Origin: JAGLTZ01 sp023135015
GTDB lineage: Bacteria; Blakebacterota; Blakebacteria; Blakebacterales; Blakebacteraceae
DNA: 5,636 bases
Assembly: GCA_030631625.1 (NCBI GenBank)
Contig: DAOVKT010000160.1
Span: 1-5,636 of the forward strand
Reading direction: 5' to 3'
Made by a program: the position numbers and the translations under genes. Position 1 is the first letter of the stretch. Each line of letters begins with the position of its first letter. This document shows, in pieces, positions 1 through 5,608 of this stretch. The notes under the pieces are model-generated. The model made no database searches. It was not told the DNA's origin and saw only the letters and a program-made list of their open reading frames with translations.

Positions 1-1
1 C

Positions 2-1063
2 GATGGGGGAGATGAGGAGAAGGGACAGCGCCCCAATCTCGTTGCCTCCATAGGTCCTGAATCGGGGCTGCTGTATGTGATGAACGGTCATATGGACACC
101 GTGCCTGTGCCTGAAGGGGAAGAGTGGGAGTTCCCCCCATTTAAAGGTGAGATAAGCGAGGGCAGGCTATACGGGCGCGGGGCGCTGGATATGAAGGGGC
201 CATGCGGTGCGAAGATGTGGGCGGTAGCACAGATGGCCGACCGTAAAGAGGAGATGAAGGGTCGGGTGCAGCTGCATCTGGTATGCGACGAGGAGGTGGG
301 CGGCACACATGGGTCTGGTGCCATCGCTCGTGCGATTGCAAATGGAGAGCTGCCAAAGCCTGAGGGGATCATATCGGGCGAACTCTCCTACCTGCAGGTG
401 AGAACGGCGGAGCGGGGGATCTTCCGGTTCAAGATCCGCTTCCGCGGCCGTTCTGCACACACAGCCCACGCCAGGGCGGGTGGCCTTAACGCTATCGCTG
501 TGGCTGCGAGGGGTGTGCTTGCGCTTGAGAAGCATATCGACCGGTTCCATCCGTCGGTCGGGTATCCTGTGATGAGCGTCAACACGATAGAGGGGGGAAC
601 CTCGGCAAACTCGGTGCCTTCCTCCTGCACCTTCCTCGTCGACTGGCGGCTTGTTCCGGGCGAAACGCCCCGGAGCATTCTCGAGGAGGTCGGCAAGGCA
701 CTCGATGCTCTTGAAGAGACTATGGAGGATGGACGCCACCTTCCCCTCGACTATGAGCTGATCACCAGGGACGAGGATCTGATTGAACTGATCCCCCCCA
801 ACATGACCGATTCCAGTGATCCGTTCGTGCAGGCCCTATGGCGGGAGGCGGAAGGTGTGCTGGGCTGCAGGCCCGAGCCCTTCACCGACTGGGGAGGTTC
901 GACCGATGCCCGCTTTTTCCGCGAGCTGGAGATTCCTGTTGTGATATTCGGGCCCACCGGGGCGGGGGCCCACGGCGCCGACGAATATGTGGATATCGCC
1001 GCCCTGGGAGCGGTCAGTGAGATCTTCCGACGCACACTGGCCCCTCTTGTTGGCTTGCGGTAA
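2..1063 (+). CDS. M20-family zinc metallopeptidase / deacylase (ArgE/DapE-like), 5'-truncated
   Basis: The frame is open from the window's left edge (first full codon at 2), so the gene starts outside the window; the GTG at 77 and ATG at 80 lie inside the conserved core and are not the start. 353 residues are visible, against about 375-420 for the family. Seen: a family-typical RPNLVA stretch; GHMDT with zinc-ligand His 30 and Asp 32; LDMKG with the metal-bridging Asp 63; DEEVGG with catalytic Glu 97 and zinc-ligand Glu 98; a GEL at about 126-128 where the next acidic ligand is expected; GRSAHTAHA, the dimerisation-domain histidine region; DWGGSTDARFF; and GAHGADEY, whose His (codon 971-973) is the last metal ligand. 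The metal site therefore looks intact. Known members hydrolyse amide bonds of N-acyl amino acids or dipeptides in the cytoplasm (acetylornithine, succinyl-diaminopimelate, carboxypeptidase-like substrates). The substrate cannot be told from sequence and no arginine or lysine biosynthesis gene is adjacent. It converges on the PAP2-like gene 14 bp downstream. Confidence 0.93.
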   Translation, partial: DGGDEEKGQRPNLVASIGPESGLLYVMNGHMDTVPVPEGEEWEFPPFKGEISEGRLYGRGALDMKGPCGAKMWAVAQMADRKEEMKGRVQLHLVCDEEVGGTHGSGAIARAIANGELPKPEGIISGELSYLQVRTAERGIFRFKIRFRGRSAHTAHARAGGLNAIAVAARGVLALEKHIDRFHPSVGYPVMSVNTIEGGTSANSVPSSCTFLVDWRLVPGETPRSILEEVGKALDALEETMEDGRHLPLDYELITRDEDLIELIPPNMTDSSDPFVQALWREAEGVLGCRPEPFTDWGGSTDARFFRELEIPVVIFGPTGAGAHGADEYVDIAALGAVSEIFRRTLAPLVGLR

Positions 1064-1077
1064 TCAGTCTGTACTAG

Positions 1078-2067
1078 TCAGGGGTGATCAGCCAGGCGCT
1101 TCTCGTAGCAGCGGAAGATCGGGGGCACCGCGACAACCAGCAAAACCGCGATCACCATCGCATAGAGCACGTCCACTCCGTAGTGGTAGCCGTTGTACAA
1201 GGTGCTGACTCCCAGACCTATGGCCACTGACGCCCAGAAGAAGGGAGCCACACGAAAGCGCACCGCGTAGAATGCTGCGACCATCGCGACGACCACGTGG
1301 CTTGAAGGGAAAGCCCCGCCTACTATCGCTCCTGTGTCGAACACCCACTGCTCGATGATGGTGATGGGCCCTCCCGTCAGTGTCAGGACCGGCCCGGGGT
1401 AATCGGGCCAGAAGACCGGACCGGCACCCGGAGTGAAGAGGAAGTGCAGGTAGCAGAAGAGCATGCTCACCGTGATGGTGGCGATAAATTCACGTGCAGG
1501 GGCTCCGTGCGGGCCTGTCCTGTCAGTGCCGCACCGCAGGTAGATGGGTATACCTATTCCGGGGATGAAGAAGTAGAAGCTGGTGTAGAAGAAATACATG
1601 ATCTCGGTCAGCCACGGCTGCGCCCTCTGCTGCAGCCAGACGGTTATGTCGCCGCCGAACATGGCCCGGTCAGCTGCGATCAGATACGGATCGAGAAACT
1701 CGGGCCGGATCAGGTGGATCATCCAGCCGACCGCCTCGAAACAGAAGAGGAAGAGTATCGGCGGGTACCACCAGCGGAGGAACCGCGAAACAGGGTGATC
1801 CCATATCCTTGGCAGGAGACGCGCCCCCATTCCGGCTGCAACTACCGCCATGTGGTAAAGAATCATGCGCCACGGGTCAGGGTGATTGCCTAGTACCACG
1901 CCGAATATGAGGAGGAGAAGAATGATGACTGCGATGTACCCCAGGAATGCGAGATCCTGAAACTCCCACCGTAGAGTATCGCCCGATGTAATTAAGGGTT
2001 CACGGGCCGGGTCGCCGGTTGATGGGGACAAGGGATGGGGGTCGCGGTCTGGGAGTGTGGTATCCAT
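1078..2067 (-). CDS. PAP2-superfamily integral membrane phosphatase/phosphotransferase, Aur1/inositol-phosphotransferase-like
   Basis: 329 residues. A polar N-terminus (about 1-35) is followed by roughly seven or eight hydrophobic segments (about 41-60, 68-85, 100-120, 155-176, 195-212, 255-275, 276-290, 298-317), so this is a multi-pass inner-membrane protein. PAP2 motif C2 is seen as FPSSH (253-257). Motif C3 is a Ser-288 ... His-295 ... Asp-299 pattern in YNGYHYGVDV. The canonical arginine after the C3 serine is Thr 289, and no KxxxxxxRP C1 motif is visible; instead there is a TPGAGPVFWP stretch at 212-221. Family knowledge: the two histidines and the aspartate make up the Aur1-type catalytic triad, and a reduced C1 with HYxxD in C3 is typical of the Aur1/PAP2_3 branch, which moves phospho-headgroups between lipids (e.g. 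inositol phosphorylceramide synthase). Inferred role: lipid phosphate hydrolysis or headgroup transfer; substrate unknown. The start ATG has a weak AAGG four bases upstream (2072-2075 on the plus strand). It is divergent from the DUF5916 gene. Confidence 0.85.
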   Translation of the reverse strand: MDTTLPDRDPHPLSPSTGDPAREPLITSGDTLRWEFQDLAFLGYIAVIILLLLIFGVVLGNHPDPWRMILYHMAVVAAGMGARLLPRIWDHPVSRFLRWWYPPILFLFCFEAVGWMIHLIRPEFLDPYLIAADRAMFGGDITVWLQQRAQPWLTEIMYFFYTSFYFFIPGIGIPIYLRCGTDRTGPHGAPAREFIATITVSMLFCYLHFLFTPGAGPVFWPDYPGPVLTLTGGPITIIEQWVFDTGAIVGGAFPSSHVVVAMVAAFYAVRFRVAPFFWASVAIGLGVSTLYNGYHYGVDVLYAMVIAVLLVVAVPPIFRCYEKRLADHP

Positions 2068-2100
2068 TTAGCCTTAATAATAGGGTTTGATCAGCCGCTC

Positions 2101-2120
2101 CACACCTGCTTCCCGGTGTG
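2101..2120. repeat. Inverted repeat CACACC-N8-GGTGTG
   Basis: The 6-bp arms at 2101-2106 and 2115-2120 are perfect reverse complements around an 8-nt spacer. It sits 34 bp upstream of the PAP2-like gene's start and would lie in its promoter or 5' leader. It could be an operator half-site pair or a small hairpin; 6-bp arms also arise by chance. Confidence 0.4.
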
Positions 2121-2127
2121 TCAAACA

Positions 2128-2155
2128 GCAACACAAGGGAATGCCACTGTGTTGC
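2128..2155. repeat. Inverted repeat GCAACACA-N12-TGTGTTGC
   Basis: The 8-bp arms at 2128-2135 and 2148-2155 are perfect reverse complements around a 12-nt spacer. The centre-to-centre distance of the arms is 20 bp, about two helical turns, which would suit a dimeric or tetrameric DNA-binding regulator. The GCAACAC core appears again at 2199-2205. The regulator is unknown. Confidence 0.5.
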
Positions 2156-2192
2156 CAACCGACACATTTCAACTGCCCGACATTACTCATAC

Positions 2193-2204
2193 TGTTGTGC
2201 AACA
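2193..2204. repeat. Compact palindrome TGTTG-TG-CAACA
   Basis: The 5-bp arms at 2193-2197 and 2200-2204 are perfect reverse complements around a 2-nt centre. The right arm is part of GCAACAC (2199-2205), matching the core of the inverted repeat at 2128-2155. It could be a further copy of the same binding site. Confidence 0.45.
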
Positions 2205-2220
2205 CCCCCGGAAAAACTGC

Positions 2221-2236
2221 GTAAGGTAAGGGTAAG
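2221..2236 (+). repeat. Three short direct repeats of GTAAG
   Basis: GTAAG occurs at 2221-2225, 2226-2230 and 2232-2236. The run is purine-rich and ends directly before an ATG at 2237, so it can mimic a ribosome binding site, but the frame behind that ATG has no coding support. It may be chance. Confidence 0.3.
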
Positions 2237-2334
2237 ATGGGATTGATGGAGCAAAATCTACCCCCTGGCATGATTTCTGCAGTCATTACCGGTCGGCTGC
2301 GGGGATTTGTGCTGAGTATTTGTGATTTTCACCT

Positions 2335-2338
2335 GGAG
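2335..2338 (+). promoter_or_regulatory. Shine-Dalgarno GGAG for the DUF5916 gene
   Basis: GGAG lies 10 nt before the ATG at 2349. This supports the ATG over the in-frame GTG at 2322, which would put nine polar and aromatic residues in front of an otherwise well-formed signal peptide. Confidence 0.55.
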
Positions 2339-2348
2339 CAGTTACTAC

Positions 2349-4583
2349 ATGATAAAGATCTTTCGCTCAACCTCCTTCCTGCTCTCAGCAGCTCTGGCTG
2401 TATTAATTATTTCAGGTTCAGCGACTCTTGCTGCGGCCCAGTCTGCGGGCAGGCAGTCGTCGGTCTCACCGGAAACTTACGGCATTGATCTGAATCGGTA
2501 CAAGAACGCCGGTATGGTGGTTGAGGCCGGCCGTGGGACTCCCACGATCGATGGTGAGCTTGAGCCTGGTGAGTGGTCCGGGTCGGAAGCATATACCGGA
2601 TTTATTCAGTTCCAGCCCGATCATGACGTACCAGCAACCCAAAAAACAACGGTCTGGGTCCTATATGATGATACACACTTCTATGTTGCATTCGATTGCC
2701 GCCAGCCTGATTACCCGATTCAGGACTATATCCTCCGTCGTGACCACTCCGGAGCTGACTCCGATTGTGTGGGCGTCATCATCGATCCATTCCTGACTTG
2801 GAAGGAGGGATATCTTTTCCTGGTTAATCCCGCCGGGGTCCAGACCGAGACCATGCTCGATCAACAGGGCAACGGCGACGGGTCGTGGGATACGCTGTGG
2901 AAGGTTGAAACGATTGTGAAGGAGGGTGGCTGGACCGCGGAGATGGCCATCCCATGGTCGAGTCTGAGATTCGTCAGGTCAGAGGAGCAGACATGGGGGA
3001 TCAATCTATTTCGTGCAATCGGCGAACAGAGCGAACTATCGGCTCTGGCTCCCCTCGATATTGGCTCGAACAACATAATGACCAGCAATGCAATTTTCAC
3101 CGGAGTTCAGGGTGTAACGCCGGGTCGCAGCATCTGGATCAACCCATACATCACCACCCGGAAGGCCCGGGAGGGTATGACCGGTGGCGGTTTGGGTTGG
3201 GTGGAGCAGACCGGTCTGAGATACATGGGTGCGGATTTCAAGCTCGGGATATCGAGCAACCTGATTATGGACCTGACGCTCAATCCCGATTTCGGCCACA
3301 TCGAAGCAGACCAGGAGAGAGTGAACCTCACTCCCTACGAGCTCTTCTTCCCGGAGAGACGTCCCTTCTTCATGGAGGACCAGCAGATATTCCGGATGCC
3401 GATCAACCTCTTCTATTCCCGGCGAATATACAATCCCCTGGGCGGGGCCAAGCTGGCTGGACAGATCGGGTCCACACAGATCGGACTGGTCACCGCCTAC
3501 AACGAACCTCTGGGAGTCGATGACGACAACCCGTATACCTGGCAGTCTGCCCTGCGGTTGAAGCAGAACTTCGGACGCGCATCCAATGTAGGTGTGATTT
3601 TCACGAGCCAGGATATCGCCAGCCAGTCAAGATCGGGGAGTTCGTACCAGCGGAACATCGGGTTCGACTTCGATTTTCGACCCTCCGACTACCTCAATAT
3701 CTCTGGAATGGTAGCTACATTCCTGGAACCGGGAGTGGGGGACAAGAACAACGCCTTCTACCTGATGGGAGGGTATTCCAGCCAGACCTGGATCTCGACA
3801 CTGATGTTCGTGGACGCGCAGCGTGACTTCGAAGCTCGACTGGGCTTCGTGCCGCGCCCTAACCAGCAGCTGATAGAACCATTCCTTGGCTACAGGCATG
3901 AGGCCGACTGGGGACCGGTCAAGTGGGTCACACCCAATGTGCGCGTCATTCGCTTCCAGGAGCACTCAGGAGAGCTGATCGAGCAGAGGATAGGTCCCGG
4001 CGTGAGCGTTCAGTTCCGGGATAATTCCGACTGCAGTTTCGATGTGTGGCAGTGGCGGGTAAGGGAGAGTGAAATCGACCACGACGGGGTGAGCTATACA
4101 TTCAATTACAATTCGAACCCGTCAGGGACGTGGGGCTGGGGCGCTGGCGGAGAGATCGGGGATGGTTTCGATTACGGGGAGGAACAGGTGGTCTCAGTTG
4201 CTGCCGGAGGTTTCGGGGTTACGTGGAGGCCGACTGTACGAGCCACACTATCAGCGAACAGCACTCTGATACGGCGCAGCCTCGATCCTGGCGGACAGCT
4301 TGTTGACAAGTATGCGGTTGGATCCCTCAGGACCCAGTACCAGTTCACCAGGGAGCTGTTCGGCAGGATCTACATGCAGCTCCGCCGCGACCGCACGGGC
4401 CAGGATGCCAGCATGGATGAAGTGAGCCGGAGAGTTCTCCTGAACGTCCTGGTTGGTTACGAGATGGGGCCGGGGAGTGTCATCTACCTGGCATATAACC
4501 ACTACGACCTGGGTGAGGAACCTGGCGAGGGTGTGCCCGACCGGGTCCTCTTCTTCAAAGTCGCAAAACTGTTCGCGTTCTAG
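2349..4583 (+). CDS. Secreted DUF5916 outer-membrane protein with N-terminal CBM9-like domain
   Basis: 744 residues from the ATG at 2349. Residues 1-30 form a signal peptide (MIKIFR, hydrophobic core, AAA before Gln 31), so the protein is exported. A short linker leads to a CBM9-like beta-sandwich at about 57-225: it opens with PTIDGELEPGEW, the usual PxIDGxLdexxW entry of this fold, and continues through the WTAEMAIPWSSLRF-type segment. Residues from about 235 to the end match DUF5916. The most diagnostic part is at 312-341: NPDFGHIEAD, then VNLTPYELFFPERRPFF, then MED. The remainder is a run of alternating aromatic/polar strands with Gly-rich turns, ending in a C-terminal Phe (KLFAF), as expected of an outer-membrane beta-barrel recognised by BamA. 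Inferred location: barrel in the outer membrane, CBM9-like domain in the periplasm or at the surface. Biochemical function is not established for this family; glycan binding or handling is suggested only by the N-terminal fold. The gene is intact, followed by a GC-rich hairpin 13 bp after the stop. Confidence 0.9.
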   Translation: MIKIFRSTSFLLSAALAVLIISGSATLAAAQSAGRQSSVSPETYGIDLNRYKNAGMVVEAGRGTPTIDGELEPGEWSGSEAYTGFIQFQPDHDVPATQKTTVWVLYDDTHFYVAFDCRQPDYPIQDYILRRDHSGADSDCVGVIIDPFLTWKEGYLFLVNPAGVQTETMLDQQGNGDGSWDTLWKVETIVKEGGWTAEMAIPWSSLRFVRSEEQTWGINLFRAIGEQSELSALAPLDIGSNNIMTSNAIFTGVQGVTPGRSIWINPYITTRKAREGMTGGGLGWVEQTGLRYMGADFKLGISSNLIMDLTLNPDFGHIEADQERVNLTPYELFFPERRPFFMEDQQIFRMPINLFYSRRIYNPLGGAKLAGQIGSTQIGLVTAYNEPLGVDDDNPYTWQSALRLKQNFGRASNVGVIFTSQDIASQSRSGSSYQRNIGFDFDFRPSDYLNISGMVATFLEPGVGDKNNAFYLMGGYSSQTWISTLMFVDAQRDFEARLGFVPRPNQQLIEPFLGYRHEADWGPVKWVTPNVRVIRFQEHSGELIEQRIGPGVSVQFRDNSDCSFDVWQWRVRESEIDHDGVSYTFNYNSNPSGTWGWGAGGEIGDGFDYGEEQVVSVAAGGFGVTWRPTVRATLSANSTLIRRSLDPGGQLVDKYAVGSLRTQYQFTRELFGRIYMQLRRDRTGQDASMDEVSRRVLLNVLVGYEMGPGSVIYLAYNHYDLGEEPGEGVPDRVLFFKVAKLFAF

Positions 4584-4596
4584 AGCTCTGATTATC

Positions 4597-4617
4597 TGCC
4601 GGCGGTTTATGCCGGCA
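4597..4617 (+). terminator. GC-rich hairpin after the DUF5916 gene (possible terminator)
   Basis: A perfect 7-bp stem, TGCCGGC at 4597-4603 with GCCGGCA at 4611-4617, encloses a 7-nt loop, 13 nt after the stop codon. The position fits 3'-end formation, but there is no T-tract behind it, so a classical intrinsic terminator is not supported. It could be an RNA-stabilising hairpin or a member of a repeated extragenic palindrome. Confidence 0.4.
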
Positions 4618-4653
4618 CGCACATACGTCCGGGGGGCCTGATGACCGGGTGTT

Positions 4654-4680
4654 CGGCCCTGTAGCCCCACAGCAGGGCCG
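4654..4680 (+). repeat. Hairpin CGGCCCTG-N11-CAGGGCCG
   Basis: A perfect 8-bp stem (4654-4661 with 4673-4680) encloses an 11-nt loop, with further T-G wobble closure possible on both sides. The 3' arm can alternatively pair further downstream: AGGGCCGG at 4674-4681 is the perfect reverse complement of CCGGCCCT at 4722-4729. Confidence 0.5.
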
Positions 4681-4683
4681 GGC

Positions 4684-4736
4684 TTGTCAAGGCCGGTGCG
4701 CCGCCTTAAAATGGCGGCGTTCCGGCCCTCTGACGG
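4684..4736 (+). repeat. Long interrupted hairpin upstream of the SAM hydrolase gene
   Basis: Three stacked complementary blocks: CGCCGCC (4699-4705) with GGCGGCG (4713-4719) around loop TTAAAAT; GGCCGG (4691-4696) with CCGGCC (4722-4727); and GTCA (4686-4689) with TGAC (4731-4734), extendable by two T-G wobbles. Only small internal loops interrupt it, about 17 Watson-Crick pairs in all. It ends 29 nt before the start codon and has no T-tract. It could be a leader RNA element or an extragenic palindrome. Confidence 0.5.
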
Positions 4737-4753
4737 CAACCTTTACTCTATCT

Positions 4754-4760
4754 GAAGAAG
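4754..4760 (+). promoter_or_regulatory. Weak Shine-Dalgarno GAAGAAG for the SAM hydrolase gene
   Basis: This purine-rich GAAGAAG ends 5 nt before the ATG at 4766. It is a weak match to the anti-SD, but it stands at the right distance and supports that start over upstream in-frame codons. Confidence 0.4.
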
Positions 4761-4765
4761 ACTCC

Positions 4766-5608
4766 ATGCCACTAAGAACGCTGACCACTGATTTCGGAGA
4801 TGCCGACGGTTTTGTCGGCGTCCTCAAGGGCGTCATCGCCGGTATCTGTCCCGGTGCAGGTATCATCGACCTGGCCCATTCCATTCCCGCGGGTGATATA
4901 GTGGGCGCCGCCTACGTGCTGCGTAACTCCTACCTCTACTTCCCTCCGGGAACAATTCATTTTGCCGTCGTGGACCCGGGTGTAGGAGGGGTCAGGAGAG
5001 CTGTGGTGATGCAGGCAGTTGAGCAGTTCTTCGTGGCCCCCGACAACGGGCTTCTGGCATGGGTGGTGCGTGAGGTTGAGGCGGCGGGCGAGGAGATCTG
5101 TGCCTGGAGTCTGGAGGACGAACGGTTCCACCTGAGCCCGGTCAGCTCGACCTTCCACGGCCGCGATATTTTTGCTCCGGCGGCGGCTTTCCTTGCTCAG
5201 GGTGTAGACCCCGCGGAACTGGGCCCCGAATTGAAGGCGTCGCTGGAGCCGGAGGGGGAGCTGTCGGGAGGACCTGTCATTGATTTGCTGAGATCGCCTG
5301 GCGATCCGGAGGATGAGGGCCGCATTATACATATCGACAGGTTTGGCAACTGTGTAACCACCATCGTTGCGGCGGTCCTTCCCGGTGAAGTGATTGGGGG
5401 GGAGAGAGAAGGCATATTCGAGGTCGAAACCGCCGGCGGCAAGCAGGAAGTGAGGGGTCTTCTTCCTTCCTACGACAGTGTGGAGGCCGGCGAGGCGGTC
5501 GTGGTCGAGGGCAGCGGCGGGCTTGTGGAGATCGCGGTCAGCGGCGGCAGTGCGGCTGGAAGGTTGGGTCTGCGACGCGGTGACAGGGTGCGATTCATAC
5601 TCTGTTAG
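4766..5608 (+). CDS. SAM hydrolase, DUF62 family (S-adenosyl-L-methionine hydroxide adenosyltransferase)
   Basis: 280 residues, a usual length for the family. Seen in order: LTTDFGDADGFVGVLKG (6-22), the nucleoside-binding N-terminus; VVDPGVGG (68-75); PDNGLL (92-97); FHGRDIFAP (130-138); and DRFGNCVTTI (191-200) opening the C-terminal domain. Family knowledge: hydrolases use an Asp-Arg-His triad to activate water and split SAM into adenosine and methionine. Here it is Asp 70, Arg 77 (same seven-residue spacing as in the Pyrococcus horikoshii enzyme, Asp68/Arg75) and His 131. The fluorinase/chlorinase-specific features are absent: there is no long loop between DPGVGG and PDNG, and the FYSREM segment of fluorinase is FHGRDI here. 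So a halogenase role is unlikely. The usual TN in FGNxxTN is TT (198-199). The start at 4766 is chosen because it is where conservation begins and it has a purine-rich site 5 nt upstream. The enzyme is cytoplasmic; its physiological purpose is unsettled in the family. Confidence 0.93.
   Translation: MPLRTLTTDFGDADGFVGVLKGVIAGICPGAGIIDLAHSIPAGDIVGAAYVLRNSYLYFPPGTIHFAVVDPGVGGVRRAVVMQAVEQFFVAPDNGLLAWVVREVEAAGEEICAWSLEDERFHLSPVSSTFHGRDIFAPAAAFLAQGVDPAELGPELKASLEPEGELSGGPVIDLLRSPGDPEDEGRIIHIDRFGNCVTTIVAAVLPGEVIGGEREGIFEVETAGGKQEVRGLLPSYDSVEAGEAVVVEGSGGLVEIAVSGGSAAGRLGLRRGDRVRFILC

Larger units (their letters stand above)
2068..2348. promoter_or_regulatory. Divergent intergenic region with clustered inverted repeats
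   Basis: This 281-bp stretch separates the start codons of two divergent genes, so both promoters should lie here. It is more AT-rich than the flanking genes. I could not find a convincing -35/-10 pair on either strand: a perfect TTGACA occurs on the minus strand (2124-2119), but the nearest TATTAT (2082-2077) is 36 bp away, too far. Three inverted repeats (2101-2120, 2128-2155, 2193-2204) and a small triple GTAAG repeat (2221-2236) fill the middle. No recognisable gene lies in it. Confidence 0.6.
4584..4765. other. Structured GC-rich intergenic region / leader of the SAM hydrolase gene
   Basis: These 182 bp between two co-directional genes hold no gene. The frame behind the SAM hydrolase stays open upstream to 4649, but residues encoded there do not resemble the family, whose conserved N-terminus begins at 4766. 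Three hairpins occupy 4597-4617, 4654-4680 and 4684-4736. The last two share a near-identical arm: CGGCCCT occurs at 4654-4660 and again at 4723-4729, which allows alternative pairing. Confidence 0.6.

Noticed and set aside
167..739. 190-codon minus-strand frame inside the M20 gene
   Set aside because: It is antisense to a well-conserved gene; the translation is low-complexity in Arg/His/Pro with no family features, typical of a GC-rich shadow frame.
1085..2096. TGATCAGCC occurring at 1085-1093 and 2088-2096, flanking the PAP2-like gene as possible direct repeats
   Set aside because: Nine-base matches are expected many times by chance in a window of this size, the matches do not extend, and the gene is not a transposase.
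2077..2124. Minus-strand promoter from TTGACA (2124-2119) and TATTAT (2082-2077)
   Set aside because: The spacing is 36 bp, about twice what sigma-70 allows, and the -10 would lie almost on the start codon.
2322..2348. In-frame GTG at 2322 as start of the DUF5916 protein
   Set aside because: It would prepend nine residues to a normal signal peptide; the ATG at 2349 has a GGAG ten bases upstream and gives a standard signal-peptide N-terminus.
2237..2488. An 83-codon open frame starting at an ATG preceded by a purine-rich run (AAGGGTAAG)
   Set aside because: It runs about 140 bp into the signal-peptide region of the DUF5916 gene in another frame, has no recognisable family features, and its cysteine-rich end is simply the shifted reading of that gene.
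4251..4739. 162-codon minus-strand frame across the DUF5916 3' end and the leader
   Set aside because: It overlaps the conserved barrel end and the hairpins and has no recognisable product.
4649..4765. N-terminal extension of the SAM hydrolase to the upstream in-frame start
   Set aside because: The extra 39 residues come from the hairpin-rich leader and do not resemble the family, whose conserved sequence begins at the ATG at 4766.
4684..4765. A SAM-I riboswitch upstream of the SAM hydrolase
   Set aside because: Only fragments (GGCCC, CGGCAACC, a CTTGTCAAGG) resemble it. The kink-turn GGAGGGA-type segment, the GGTGC/AATTCC segment and a closing P1 strand are not visible.
4772..5332. 186-codon minus-strand frame inside the SAM hydrolase gene
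   Set aside because: It is an antisense shadow of a strongly conserved gene, with no start context or recognisable domain.
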